Source of the DNA: Phymorhynchus buccinoides
Lineage: Eukaryota; Mollusca; Gastropoda; Neogastropoda; Raphitomidae
Reading direction: 5' to 3'
Length of the DNA stretch: 64,000 nt
Assembly (NCBI GenBank): GCA_017654935.2
Contig: CM065697.1
Coordinates: forward strand, 46,555,263-46,619,262
Position 1 is the stretch's first letter. Each line of letters starts with the position of its first letter. Shown here one piece after another: positions 1 to 32,370 of the stretch. Position numbers and translations under genes: made by a program. Under the pieces are notes generated by a model that was not told the DNA's origin, ran no database searches, and worked only from the letters and a program-made list of their open reading frames with translations.

Positions 1-353
1 ACTTGAAACTGTGGAACTTCACTTAAGTTAGTTAAAGTTAAAGTTAGAGGACTTTACTACAAGTTAAACAAAATAAATTGATCAATTTTTATTTGATCTT
101 GCATATGTATACATGTTATTGTTATGTTGTGTAAAGTTGTTCTGTAGTAGTGGTAATTAGTAAATTACTGCACAATATTGTTTTATTTGATGTGTTATTC
201 ATAGTATAGTAAGTGTGAAACAGCACTAACTCTTAAGTGTGTGTAAGTGATTTTCTGTGACAGTGTGCATGTTTGTGTGTGACACATCCCTGTGAGAGAG
301 AAATTGCACAAATGAAAGAATTAATAAAGTATTGAATTTAAAATGTTTTACAG

Positions 354-21118
<20,765 letters not shown>

Positions 21119-21212
21119 CAGACACCATATCGAGTTTCCCTTCACTTTGTGGCTAAAAATGTTATTACTGTCTGGAAAAAAAAATCGCATGCCAAAAAAT
21201 AGTTTTTTAAAA

Positions 21213-21302
21213 TTGGGTGGCGCGCCTCTGGCTGCGACGCGTTCACCAGGTGGGAGCAACCCGAATTTCACAGAGATGCCTCTGTGACTATAAAGTTCCT
21301 AA
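21213..21302 (+). mobile_element. 3' module of tRNA-derived SINE
   Basis: ggtggcgcgcctctggctgc, ggtgggagcaacccgaattt, and ctctgtgactataaagttcc match the 3' module of the 2319 SINE. It lies just after the PdxS-like stop codon, probably in the 3' UTR or flank. Confidence 0.7.
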
Positions 21303-21304
21303 TA

Positions 21305-21467
21305 CCTTATAAGTCCTCCAATTATAAGACTCCCTCCCACATAAGACCTGCTTCTCTGAGACATTACCCTTCTTTGTAAGTATTAAATTACCTCCCTTAT
21401 AAGACCCCTCCTTTATAAGACCTCATTTTGAATGATTTTTTAAGGTCTTATAAGGGAGGTTCCACTG
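21305..21467. mobile_element. pogo/Tc1-like MITE, left end truncated
   Basis: Right end aagggaggttccactg then TA; interior tataagactccctcccacat and ttataagacctcattttg. The left terminal bases are lost at the junction with the SINE. Confidence 0.75.
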
Positions 21468-22410
21468 TAATACCTAAATATTAAAGAAAGTGAGGATGGA
21501 TTGGGCGCACGCAACAAAAAGCTGGTGTCAAGTACGTCGCCCAGCACACCCTCAGATGGAATCTTCTAAAGAAAAATAGAGATTACACATATTAGTAGTA
21601 AAACAGAAAAACGCCCATTTTTCTGAACGAACTATTTGGTGGGTATGTATCACCTTTTATCAATCCACGGGCTTGGTAGACCAGCCTAGAAAATCCTGAA
21701 GAGACCTCTAGGCAGACTCCAAGAGGATGGGCCTTACCTGTAATCAGTAAAAGATTTTTTTGAACGGTGGACACAAATTTTGTGGTTTTATAAATGAATC
21801 GAAATTTGGAATTATGAAAAAAAAAAATTGAGTGGTGGATTAAGTTTGTGATTTTTATAATTGAAATCATATTTAGCATTACTTTGTTTTATTCTATGCG
21901 TAAGTTTTGTTGATCGTTTCAATTTTCTATGCATGAATTAAATTTTGCAATGTCGAATTATTAAATTGAAATGAAAGTTTTTTTTGTGATGAATGTTCTT
22001 AAATTTTTTGACTGATGCTTTTTTTTGTAATTCTACAAAAGCATGCAGAATATTTTTTATAGCCAATTCTTGTTCGTCAGTTATTTAATTAAAAAAAAAA
22101 AAGTTATATATTTTTGATGCCTTAAAGTTTTAAAGGTGGAGAAAAGGAACAAGTACCTACGATAAAAAACACACCAAATTGGGACATAAAATACAATACA
22201 TGTGTGCGTCTTGTTGTGATTACCATTACTAATATCTTTATAATTATTATTGAAAATGTTGCTTTGATGTGCTTTATCCAGAGAGTTTATGGATTGAAAA
22301 CATGTTCCAAATTTTTGTCTTTTTTGTTGTTGTTTGTTTTTATGATTATTTGTACTTCCACCAAGGAGGCTTGTCTGTCCGTCTGTTTGTCTCTCAGTGA
22401 ACAACGTGGC
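21468..22410. other. AT-rich intergenic stretch, nothing recognised
   Basis: Low-complexity AT-rich sequence with poly-T and poly-A runs. The short ORFs on both strands have no splice context or recognisable motif. Confidence 0.6.
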
Positions 22411-22744
22411 TTAAAACCCTTTCACTGCCAATGTCACATTTATGCACTTTACAATGGTTTGGTTTAGCACCCATGTCTCTAAAAGGCATCAAACCAGGGT
22501 TTGTTATAATAATAATAGTGAAGCATTTATATAGCGCATTCTTCCACCAAATGTGGAGCTCTATGCGCTTAACAATCAACAACGCAAAAATTAAAAGCAA
22601 GAAATTCAACAAGGACATATAATTGCTCACACACGTACAAATAGGCACACACACACACACACACCATTACCATGACCACAATCGCTACCACTCACCCCAC
22701 CCAGAAGCACAATACATGATACAAAGTGTTGAATAAATCATCAA

Positions 22745-22787
<43 letters not shown>

Positions 22788-22940
22788 GACCCTATACTTT
22801 TGGGAAGTAAGGATAGGTCTAATGTTATACATTTCCTAGAGGAACTCCTAATCATATTGCAGACTTTTTGTTTCTCTCTACCCAGTTATGTTTAATGGTA
22901 TTTGGGGGGATGAAAAATGTCTGGTGGCGAAAGTTACCAA
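22411..22940. mobile_element. piggyBac-like MITE split by a LINE 3' end
   Basis: The left half aaccctttcactgccaatgt to accagggtttgttat and the right half tagaccctatacttttggga to ctggtggcgaaagtt are one MITE. The 22505-22790 insert is a - strand LINE/SINE 3' end (tttatatagcgcattcttcc, gtggagctctatgcgctta) plus a (CA) run and a (CT)n tract. Confidence 0.7.
22749..22787. repeat. (CT)n microsatellite
   Basis: About 39 bp of pure ctctct next to the LINE insert. Confidence 0.95.
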
Positions 22941-23072
22941 CGCATTTTGAGAACCAAAGTTGTGGAGGGTTAGGCCACCACCACAGAACGCTCCATTAGA
23001 TTATATGTAAAGTGGTTTAGAAACATGTTTATGCCTCGCTTTTACTCGCCAAAGCCAAGTCGTCAAATTCCT

Positions 23073-23210
23073 TTGGCTAAGAGAGTGGGGATGTACACTG
23101 GGCAGGGCATCTCTATTATAAACAAATTTTTTAGCCCCCTTCTGCTGTATGGCAGTCATACCATTCTGCTGTATGGCAGTCATACCATTCTGCTGTATGG
23201 CAGTCATAGT
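23073..23210. repeat. dispersed repeat with 24-bp tandem, 3 copies
   Basis: Matches 16691-16760 (gtggggatgtacactgggca, gggcatctctattataaaca), then three copies of attctgctgtatggcagtcatacc-type units at 23138-23208. Confidence 0.75.
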
Positions 23211-23469
23211 CGGACACGAAAGACTGGTGTACAATGCACTTACAGACCTCAGGGTGTCTGATTCTCACATGTCTTAAAGACCCACCACGTCATGTGTCGA
23301 AATCACGGTTTTCACGTGTTTTTCCTCTTATGGCTAGTAAGAAATCTTAAGACATCTTCCTAGCCTAAGAGGGAATGTGACACGTGACGTGGGGGGTCTT
23401 AAAGGGGTACGTTTACCATTTCAAAGGGTGTTTTCAGCCCTAATTTCAAAATTTAAAGAGTCAGTTCTT

Positions 23470-23790
23470 TTGTGTTCCCGGGCCATAAGGCCACAATGGA
23501 TACGTGTGTGTCCGTCCGTTTTCCAGTTTTCACTGGTCTCCCCGCTGCGTACAGCCGACACATTCCGATTTCGGAGGAGCTCAAAGGAGAAAACTATATG
23601 GAATTTTTTGTGTGGAAAAAAAGGCAGGAGAATGGGCCAAATGTCAGAAAGATAGTAGATGACACAAAGCAAGGAAAAAGGCAGAGTCAAAGAGAGTGGC
23701 AGATCAGAGGAAGCTACAAGCACAGAACTTCCAGAATATGTGGGAACTATTTGTATGGAAGACCCCCCCGGTATCCCCAAGGGGGTAGGG
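23470..23790 (-). mobile_element. SINE of the ggggataccgg family, - strand
   Basis: Runs from the cgggccataaggccacaatg tail through gctgcgtacagccgacacat and gaactatttgtatggaagac to ccggtatccccaaggggg. Nearly full length, same subfamily as 1984-2308. Confidence 0.75.
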
Positions 23791-24264
23791 GTCAGTTAAA
23801 AAAACTAACCATCGTGACGTGATGTCACGTCATACGTGAGTGTATGACTTGCTGTAACTTCAAGTGGATGAAACTTTTAGCAACTATTTTAAGAAAATTG
23901 ATAATTCCGATTCGAAAGATAGATATGGCTGACTATGCTCTTCTTATTGTAAAATTTGCAAATGTGTTGAAAGTTTTCAGTCCTGGAAAACTTCAAAACA
24001 CATCTTCCAAAAATGTTACCCTCTAGTTCACTTTTTTTGGGGGCCCCCAAAGTGTAAGATGATCAATGTTTGAACCACCCATTCTACAGATTTCAATCAA
24101 TCAAATCAAATCATCTTTATTATCTCATAACTGAGAAATTGCAGATTTCACTTATCTCCACGTGACTTTTTCCTTCTTATTTTTTTTAGATTGGCTGTAT
24201 GATTTTTTCTGGGCCCTCGCAAATAGCTCAAAATCACAGCTCCGCCCCTTGCCTCAAAGAAGCT

Positions 24265-25120
24265 ACAATAATAATAATAATTTTTATTTATATAGCGCGA
24301 TAAAAATCATGCTAAAAGCAAGCTCTCAGCGCTTCGCAAACATTGATTAGGGAGAGAGAGAAACAGAGGGGGAGTGAGAGGGAGAGGACAGACATACAGG
24401 TATAAGCAAAACAAATTCAATTCGCCCCTCCCGTCTTCCCCGTTTCCCTTTGTAAAACCAGAACAATTTAACTGGCGTAATAAACACACATTAAAAGCAT
24501 TATTCACTAGAATAATACATGCAAAAATTATGCATACAAAGACACAAACTCATGCCCATGACTGACATCAGGGCAAAAACTGTTTTACAGATGTTTTTTG
24601 AAGAGGTGTTTTTTTTAAAGGTGGGTAAAGACTGAATTTGGTGGAGAGTTATTGGAAGAGAGTTCCAAGTGACGGGGCCGAAGACAGAGAAACTTCTTTT
24701 GCCGAAGGAGTTGAAAGAAGCGGGGGACAGAGAGGTTGCCATCCTGAGATCGAAGAGCTCTTGGGGGCGTGTAAGGACAGACAAGATCAGATAAATAGGA
24801 TAGCATACATTCAAGATTGATGATCTCAAAACAAATGATGGATATGTTATGCTCAATGCCGGCTCTCACTGGGAGCCAGTGCAGGATCTTCAGTAGCTCA
24901 GTAGCACTGGATCTTTTACTTTCTCTAAGAACAAGTCTGGCAGCATGATTTTGAATGCGTTGGAGTTTGGACATGAGCTTTTCTGGAAGATCAGCCAAGA
25001 GGGAGTTGCAATAGTCAAGTCTAGAAAGAATTAAAGAGACGCACAGTTTGTTTGCAGTCAACTGAGAGATTACCTTAATTGAAACCTGGCGTAGAGAGTT
25101 GGAACTGTGCATACAAAGAG
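24265..25120 (-). mobile_element. L2/CR1-type LINE 3' part, frameshifted
   Basis: The - strand ORF 25112-24615 contains SRLDYCNSLLADLP, LQRIQNHAARLVL and LLKILHWLPV, the usual C-terminal RT region of L2/CR1 LINEs. The reading then moves to another frame (FGPVTWNSLPITL near 24660), so there is at least one frameshift. The 3' end is aatttttatttatatagcgc plus (att)n at 24265-24300. The 5' part is missing. Confidence 0.88.
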
Positions 25121-25218
25121 GAAAGGTGTTCTTTCTAGGACTGCAAAAGTTTGAAGTCTGTGAACTCCTGTGTTCATGCTTTATGGACCCAATGACAAAC
25201 TTTACTGATCAACCCACT

Positions 25219-25454
25219 TTAACCTTTTCACCGCCAATGTCGCATCTTAGCACCACAATGGTTTAACACCCATGTCACTAAAAGGCATCAAATCAGGACC
25301 TGTTATCCAAAGACCATATTTTCTTAATTTTGGGAGGTAAGGATAGGCCTAATGTTATATATGTCACAGAGGAATTCCTAATATTGCAGATAATTTGTTT
25401 TTCTCTACCCAGTTAAGTTTAATGGTATTTTATGGCTGGCGGCGAAAGGGTTAA
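25219..25454. mobile_element. piggyBac-like MITE
   Basis: TTAA at 25219 and 25451; ends ttaaccttttcaccgcc and ggcggcgaaagggttaa; interior cactaaaaggcatcaaatca and gggaggtaaggataggccta. Full length. Confidence 0.88.
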
Positions 25455-25522
25455 TACTCAAATTGCAATCTGGAGGAAAATGTGTTTCACGCCCTCCGAC
25501 CTGGTACAGGTACCAGAGGACA

Positions 25523-25627
25523 ATGGGAGACTTAGTGGGATTTTTTTCACGCCAGGTGTCGTGACACTCGCTAGGGGCTAATCCCCTCTATATTCTTAGT
25601 TGGGGATAAAGAGAGAGAGGAGACCAA

Positions 25628-25705
<78 letters not shown>

Positions 25706-25790
25706 ACGCCCAACTAAGAATATAGCGTGATAAGCCCCTAGAGAGTGTCACGACACCTGGCGTAACAAAAATCCCACTAAGTCTCCCATT
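25523..25790. mobile_element. foldback element with (CT)n loop
   Basis: The arm aatgggagacttagtgggat through tatattcttagttgggg (25523-25606) is repeated inverted at 25708-25790. The loop holds about 74 bp of (CT)n at 25629-25702. No ORF. Confidence 0.85.
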
Positions 25791-26035
25791 TTACTTATGT
25801 AGATTGTGGGTCGATCCTGGAGCTACTGCAATAACGAGAAAGACCAAGTTAGAATTGAAGTCTGGCGTGTCAAAATTATCAAATGGCAAGCCATATCAAG
25901 GCAATCCCAGTCCATCAGATTTCAATACTATAAAGACACTTAAAGTGTGTGTCTGTGTTTCCATTTCTAAAGGGATAACAAAGAATCGATCTGAGTTGTT
26001 TTGTTGTGTTTATTTTTTGGCCCACCTGATAAGTC

Positions 26036-26250
26036 TCTCTCTCTCTCTCTCTGTGTTTCTTCAAATAAATGTTTGATCAAATCCTGTTCATGCTTCAGCA
26101 TAAGACATACGTTTCTTTATTGTCCGTTGGCATTGTACAAACGCACATGGAAAATTGTCTTCCACCGTGTAAAATCAGATAAAATAGTCTACATCAAAAT
26201 AAAAAAAAATTAAAACATGAAACAGAACATTTACATTTAAACAATTAGGC
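26036..26250. repeat. LINE/SINE 3'-end-like segment
   Basis: gacatacgtttctttattgt through aacatgaaacagaaca is AT-rich with the tttattgtcc start seen in 3' ends of mollusc retroposons. Assigned weakly. Confidence 0.3.
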
Positions 26251-26300
26251 CTACACTACACCCAGTCATTCATCTGCTCTCCGCTGTCTTGCTCACTCAT

Positions 26301-26433
26301 CATGCAACCCACCACCACTTCCGCCTTCATTTATGTTCTTAGCTTTCTGTTTTTCATCATGCAACCCACCACCACTTCCGCCTTCATTTTTGTTCTTAAC
26401 TTTTTGTTTTGTTTTTCGTTTCCTTTTTTGAGT

Positions 26434-26502
<69 letters not shown>
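26301..26502. repeat. tandem duplication plus (CT)n
   Basis: A 57-bp direct repeat (catgcaacccaccaccactt at about 26301 and 26358) is followed by about 60 bp of pure (CT)n. Confidence 0.9.
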
Positions 26503-26504
<2 letters not shown>

Positions 26505-26866
26505 GCTTACTTCACACATTTTGAATGTTAATAATGAGTATAGTTAATAATAATAGGTTTGATTTTGTTATTGATGTGTTACAATATAGGGATGTGGTTT
26601 TTTTTGCATGCTTTATATTACTTTGTATGTGTTTATTTTCGTTTTCCATTTTCTACTTTTATATATGTATTCTGTCCAGAGGGCTGGATGTAAAAAAAGC
26701 ATGTTATTGCTTACTCTATTACCCTCTATAAATAAAATTCAATCAATCAATCAATCTCTCTCTCATCCTTTTATCTGCATGCCAAACTGAGATATCCAAG
26801 AGCGTTAAGTGTTGTTGGTGTTTTGGCAATATTCAATTGTTCATATGTTGCCCACAGGGAAGATCT

Positions 26867-27063
26867 TCGATCGCTCAGACAGTTTCCTGTCAATTATGAG
26901 TGCAGATGCGTCATGCCGCCGTTAATCGCCTAAGTAAGAAATAATTAGGCCCAGCATGTCCGACTTCGGCTGGAGGAAATCTTAAGTGTTTCTTGAAAAA
27001 GGCAGGAGAATGGACCGGAAAGGCAGAAAGATAGTGACAGCAAGCAAAGGGAAAAGGCAGAAT
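26867..27063 (-). mobile_element. SINE fragment, - strand
   Basis: gatcgctcagacagtttcct through gcccagcatgtccgacttcg and agaaagatagtgacag to aaggcagaat: the 3' half of the ggggataccgg SINE with the gcgcataacg tail variant. Confidence 0.75.
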
Positions 27064-27289
27064 CTTCTTCTTCTTCCCGTCAACCGGCCAACTTCACCAT
27101 GTTGAAGATAATCGCCGGTATATTGGAAAAAAAACACCAAAACAACGGTCAACACGCAGCGCGGAGACACAGCAGAAGAAAGGAATAAATAATAGATAGA
27201 TGATAGACAAATAGATAAATGAATAATTTAATAATAATAACTTTGCATATTAGTGGGGGGCTTTAAAGGGTGGGTGGGTAATGGGTTAG

Positions 27290-28500
27290 TGTTCCTAGTC
27301 TGATATGCCCAGCATTAGTGGAGCTGCCAGACAGGCTCAATGCTTTTCGGCCTCCAGCAAGCTGGGGACCTAGTCCGGCCCCAACCCAGCCTAACGCTGG
27401 GCCAGGCCCACAATCGCCAGACCAGAAGAGGTCAGGGCAGAACAGAGGGGGTGGTGAGGGGACAGGGGGCTTTCATGAAAAAACAGAGGGGAAGGGAGGT
27501 GGTGGGGGGAAAAGGGGGGGGGGGGGGGTTGTGAGAGTTGGAAGCCAGATTTGGCGGCCAAGCCTAGACCTGATTAAGATGTCAAAGGACTCGGCTTCCA
27601 CAGTGTCCTGGGGCAGCATAATAAAAATGTTCCATTCAGGAATTGTCCTAGGGAAAAGGGACTACTGCCTGTAGAGCGTACGGCAGGATGGGACGCCATA
27701 CGCTTTTGAGTTTGATTTTCTGGAGCCTTTTCTTGTGCCTGACGGTACTGGCAGATAGGCAGAGTTGATCACAGTTGTCTGGAATTTGAATAGCATCTCC
27801 CCCCGTGGGGATACCGGGTGGCCTTTTGTATAAATAGTTCCCTCACCTTCTGGAAGTTCTGTGCTTGTAGCTTCCTCTAAACTATCACTCTCTTTTACTA
27901 TGCCTTTTCCCTTTGCTTTCTGTTTTCTACTATCTTTCTGCCTTACCGATCCATTCTCCTGCCTTTTTTCTCTCCAAGAAACACTTTCAAAAAGATTTCC
28001 TCCAACCGAAGTCGGACTTGTTGGGCCTATCTATTTCTTGGTTAGGCGCATAACGGCAACATGACGCACCTGCGCTCATAATTGAGAAAGAAACAGCGGT
28101 CGAAGAAGATCTCCCATGTGGGCAACGTATGAATAATTGCGGCTCATAATTGACAAAAAACTGTCTGAGCGATCGAAGAAGAAGAAGAAGAATAGCATCT
28201 CCAGCCTTTTGTTCTTCCTTCTTTCCTCTAAGGTTGGCCATTCCAGCGCTGTCAGGACCTCATCGGCACTGGAGGTTTGTTTGTATCTATTTGCCACCCA
28301 GCGAGCATCCCCTCCTTTGGATTTTTTTAAGGGTGTGGGCATCTTTCTGGGTGTGCCGGTCCCACACTGTGCTGGAATACTCCAGAACTGGGCCAACGAG
28401 TGCTTTGTACGCAGTTTCTCTCGGTCTTTTGTTTGTTGTCTTGAGATTTCGTCTCAGAAAACTGAGGGTCCTGTTTGCCTTCTTACTGATGTTTGCAAGT
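27290..28500 (-). mobile_element. non-LTR retrotransposon 3' region, interrupted by a SINE
   Basis: On the - strand, 28500-28203 reads [20 protein letters not shown] and KKIQRR. After the SINE the same frame context resumes at about 27788 (RLQKIKLKSVWRPILPYAL). This is the RT C-terminal part of a Jockey/CR1-like LINE with several stops. The 27801-28190 SINE splits it, and joining the two flanks at one copy of the 12-bp duplication restores continuity. Confidence 0.7.
27801..28190 (+). mobile_element. SINE with 12-bp target site duplication
   Basis: aatagcatctcc stands at 27789-27800 and again at 28191-28202. Between them lies a SINE beginning ccccgtggggataccggg and ending (gaa)n. This fixes the 5' end and 3' tail of the family. 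Internally the tail module (ctcataattgacaa, cgatcgaagaag) is duplicated, so this copy is longer than usual (390 bp). Confidence 0.9.
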
Positions 28501-28585
28501 AGAGGATGTTACGAGTACAGAACTTCCAGAAGGTGGGGGAACTATTTATGTAAAAACAAAAACATCGGTATCCACACCACGAGGG
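28497..28585 (-). mobile_element. 5' fragment of the ggggataccgg SINE
   Basis: gagtacagaacttccagaag, ggtgggggaactatttatgt and cggtatccacacc match the 5' part of the SINE in reverse orientation. Confidence 0.65.
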
Positions 28586-28679
28586 ACAGGGGAGATAATT
28601 TCTGGCAGGATAATATCAATATGTCCCCTTGGGGCCGTCTTACATTGTTTGCAACAGGATGGGGCTAAGGGGCTTTAAT

Positions 28680-29236
28680 TTTGTATTTGCGTAACAAAGT
28701 TATATCCCCTAAACAAAATATTAAAAAAATTGATGTCCACACAAATTTCCAACAAAGCAATTTCATTTTTGTTCTTAAGATTTAATTGTTAATTGGCATG
28801 TCATTTTCTACAAACGATCAAATATACAAACAAATGCTTTGAACGTATTGTTTCCTGAAAATCAAATCAAGAGACAAAACATGATAACCAAGTCACATTA
28901 TTACACCTTTCATTGTTAAAAGCAATAGGAATCGCTCTAAAAATGCTAGTTATCATCTCCATCCATCAACATGAGCATGTTAATCATCATTTTACATTAA
29001 GTATACCCGCTTAATCTGACATCTTATTGAAACCTCAGTTCAGATATTTGCGTTAGCCAGATGAGATCCCAGCATCAATTGAATTCTCTTCACACACCAT
29101 TGGGGTAAAATTATCACATCCACTGTAGGTCAAGTCTGTATAGGCCTATACCTGCAAGGTGTAAATTCAAAATAGCCACGGTGAAAAGGCTTTGAACCTC
29201 GCAGGTTCTTTCCTCCAAAGCCTCCTAATTTATTCC
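28680..29236. other. AT-rich intergenic stretch, nothing recognised
   Basis: No repeats shared with the rest of the window and no splice-bounded ORF were seen. Confidence 0.5.
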
Positions 29237-29410
29237 TTATTTGTAAATTGACCAAGAATGATCCTCATGATAGCGGAAATGGAAATAAACATCGTCGTCC
29301 TCGTCTTCGCTTTCTTCGTCATCTCTGTTATGTTCATTGTCCTTATCCCTGTGTTTGGCCTCCTCATCCCTGATCCTGTCCTCCTCGTCTGTCTCCACCA
29401 GTCTGGCAGC
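29237..29410 (-). other. possible acidic terminal exon, - strand
   Basis: A - strand frame open from 29410 to a TAA at 29237-29239 encodes a highly charged peptide (ETDEEDRIRDEEAKHRDKD, then DDEESEDEDDDVYFHF). The composition is more protein-like than the surrounding AT-rich DNA, and an AATAAA lies just after the stop. The possible acceptor (gctgccag) has a weak pyrimidine tract. No family recognised and no upstream exon found. Confidence 0.2.
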
Positions 29411-29499
29411 TTAATTCTTCCTCCCGTGATGTCCTTACGTCCCCCAAGTCCTCGCGGGAACAACCTGCAAGAACGCAACAGCAAAGGGAATGTCATATG

Positions 29500-31140
29500 T
29501 TCCTCTGCAGCTGGATTTGTCTACAGCAAAAGAATTGGCAATTATTCCACTAGAGTTCTAGACATTTCTGCAATCCAACACTTCCCTACAGTAGGTTTTA
29601 GAATTGTATACAGCAAAAGGGGGGTAACGTTTATTGCTCTACAGTTCTGTAATTTAATTCAGCAAAGAAGATGGCAATTCATCTACTGTTGTTGACTTTT
29701 CTTTAACAAAAAAAACAAGGTATTGCAATTCATTCACTATAATGATGGAAAAAAGTTAGGGACCAGTCACACACACATGCACAACTTTCCAACCACGAAT
29801 GGCAATGCAATTGTTTTGGGCAAGCACTTAATTCATTATCTCGTCAATCTGAGTACCAAATGTCATTCCGATTTGATTATCCGTTTGCTTTCCGCGAGCC
29901 CTCAAACAACATAGGGGTTCAAAACGAAAAGTGCAAGTCCTTCGACACGTGGCTGGCAATCTTACAGGCCTGCGCTACAGAGACGAAATTGTGGCCCCAC
30001 TCGTCCTGCCGATGCTCCAACAGATGGGACCCCAGGCCATCTTCCAAGATGACAACGCCACCCCACACCAAGCCAGGGTGGTTACCAACCTTCATCCAAC
30101 AGGCTGGTGTTGTTTGGCCGGCCTGCAGCCCAGATCTCAACCCCATAGAGCATGCATGGGATGAACTTGATAGGCGGGTGAGGGCAAATCATCCTCCCCC
30201 CAGGAATCTCCAGCACCTACTCCAGATGCTTCGTGCTGAGTGGCAGGCCATACCACAGGAGTTCTTCGTGAAGCTGGTGAACTCCATGAGGCACAGATGT
30301 GATGAATGCCAAAGGAATCGTGGTGGACACACACACTACTGAACATGTCGAAGGACTTGCAATTTTCGTTTTGAACCCCTATGTTGTTTGGGGGCTCGCG
30401 GAAAGCAAACGGATAATCAAATCGGAATGAAATTTGGTACTCTGATTGACGAGATAATGAATTAAATGCTTGCCAAAACATATTGCATTGCCATTCGTGG
30501 TTGGAAAGTTGTGCATGTGTGTGTGACTGGTCCCTAACTTTTTTCCATCAGTATTAGGTTATAACATTTTATACACCAAAGATGATGACAATTCGATCAT
30601 CTACTACAGTTGGTTCTAGAGTGTTCTATATAAATTATATCAAATGGAATGGCAACTAATCCACTCTAGTTTTATAAATTTTCTATTTCAATGATTGGTT
30701 CTATAATTTTATTCACCAAAGATGATGACAATTCATCTACTACAATTGGTTCTAGAAGGTTCAATATATACTATATCAAAAGGAATGCCAACTAATCCAC
30801 TATAGTTCTAGAAATGTTCTGTTGCAAAGGAGATAGCAATTCATTCACTACAGTTATAGAACTATCTGCAACAAAAGAAATGGCCATTGCTCCACTATGG
30901 TTCTAGAATTATCTGCAGCAGATACAATGGCCATTCATCCGCCACAGTTCTACAGTTTTATACAGCGAAGGGATGGCGATTAATCTACTACAGTTCTGGA
31001 ACTTTCTATAGCTAAGGAGATAGCAATAAATAAAATAAATTATTCATCCACTGCAATTCTAGAATTGTCTATTATTAGAGTTAATAGCAATTTGTCCACT
31101 ACAGTTCTAAAATGTTCTGTATTAGCGGCGGATAACAATT
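29500..31140. repeat. degenerate 60-70-bp repeat tract split by a Tc1-like element
   Basis: Diverged units of ccactacagttctagaattg and agcaaaggaaatggcaattc run through 29500-29735 and resume at 30560-31140, flanking the 29742-30551 element. The units are old, with many indels. Confidence 0.7.
29742..30551 (+). mobile_element. Tc1/mariner-like element, internally deleted, long TIRs
   Basis: Terminal inverted repeats of about 200 bp (tgatggaaaaaagttaggga inward to gcaagtccttcgaca) with TA on both sides enclose a transposase fragment. On the + strand it reads FQDDNATPHQARVV then SPDLNPIEHAWDELDRRVR: the second and third acidic residues of the DD(34)E triad and their motifs. A frameshift lies near 30085-30110, and the first Asp and DNA-binding domains are deleted, so it is dead. 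Confidence 0.9.
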
Positions 31141-31472
31141 TTTTTTATCCAATACCTTGGGGCATGGCCCTAAGTAGGCCTAGAGACTTTCACGAAACAG
31201 AAATAAGAAAGAACAGAGTTTTTGAAACCCGGAAATGTGCATGAGTGCCAGTGTAGGCCTACGTTTGCCGAATTTTATCTCTTTAAAAAAAATGAATAAA
31301 AGTAAGTCTTATTTCTTTTCCAGAGTGAACATATACATTTCAAAGAATTCAAGTCAAACAAAATGTCACGAGTTTCTTATTGAAAGAAATTTAATTTACC
31401 TTGATTTAACGCTTTTTTTTTTAGTCTGTAGTAGTGTTCGGTCACTTTTGCTTCTCTCTTCTCTTTGTACAG

Positions 31473-31530
31473 CACAAAGGACTTCCACGTGAATGACACG
31501 AGCGACATGGGAAACGTGCTAGAGTACTAG
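31473..31530 (+). other. possible orphan terminal exon
   Basis: A strong pyrimidine tract (cttctctcttctctttgtac + ag) precedes 58 bp that read KDFHVNDTSDMGNVLEY then TAG when entered after one codon base. It needs a phase-2 donor; no PdxS-like exon offers one. No homologue recognised. Confidence 0.3.
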
Positions 31531-31784
31531 ATTCCTTTACCAATCACGTGAAAGATAGCAGATCCAGCCAGTCGGAGAGGCTGATACATAGTTCAGAATA
31601 ATGTCCGTACGGTCATACACGTACACGCGGCTTCCCCCGTGGGGATACCGATGGAAGTTCAGTTTAACGTCGCGTATCGGCTTTCGCTATGTACGACGGG
31701 CTGAACAAACCAACCAGGGTATAAACAAACATTTATGTTCCTGAATCACTGTCTTAGCCAAAAGGCCGAGAAGCGATCAGAATT

Positions 31785-31990
31785 TTGTGGGGATACCGGG
31801 GTGGGGGGTGGGGGGCTTTTGTATAAATAGTTCCCCAACCTTCTGGGAATTCTGTGCTTGTAACTTCCTTTAATCTGTCACTCTCTTTGACTCTGCCCTT
31901 TCCATTTGCTTCCTGTCATCTACTATCTTTTGGCCTTACCCACACCATTCTCTTGCCACTTTTCACGAAACACTTTCAGCATGATACACC
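31785..31990 (+). mobile_element. SINE of the ggggataccgg family, 3'-truncated
   Basis: gtggggataccggggtgggg, tataaatagttccccaacct, and tctgtgcttgtaacttcctt run to cacgaaacactttcagcatg. The tail is lost. A shorter ccccgtggggataccg fragment sits at about 31635. Confidence 0.7.
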
Positions 31991-32059
31991 ATCACACCAA
32001 CTTTTAAGTGATTCTGTGCTCCAGCTCATGAGTTACAGGATGAACAAACATCTTACAGA

Positions 32060-32370
32060 AAAGTGAGTTTTCCTTGGCGGAGGTTTGCACTGGAGTTTCA
32101 ATGTTCGTATGAGACCGTCTAAGTATAATGCCATATATACTTACCCCGACACCAAATTTGAAGCGATTCTGTCAAATGGTGAGTTACAGAGCGAACATGT
32201 TTTCAGAAAATTAGTCTCCCTTGGCGGAGGTTTACACCGGAAATTAAAAATTTATATGGGACCATCTGTGCCCCATGGCACACCACCACACAAAAGTTGA
32301 AGCGATTCTGTACACGGCTTCATGAGTTACGGGGCGAACAAACAAACACACAGAAACACAGATACATGTT
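32060..32370 (+). repeat. dispersed repeat cttggcggaggtttgcactgg, two tandem copies
   Basis: Two related segments (about 32066 and 32215, both with ccttggcggaggttt and caccaaatttgaagcgattc-like parts) are followed by gagttacggggcgaacaaac. An inverted relative is at 34440-34560. Confidence 0.6.
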
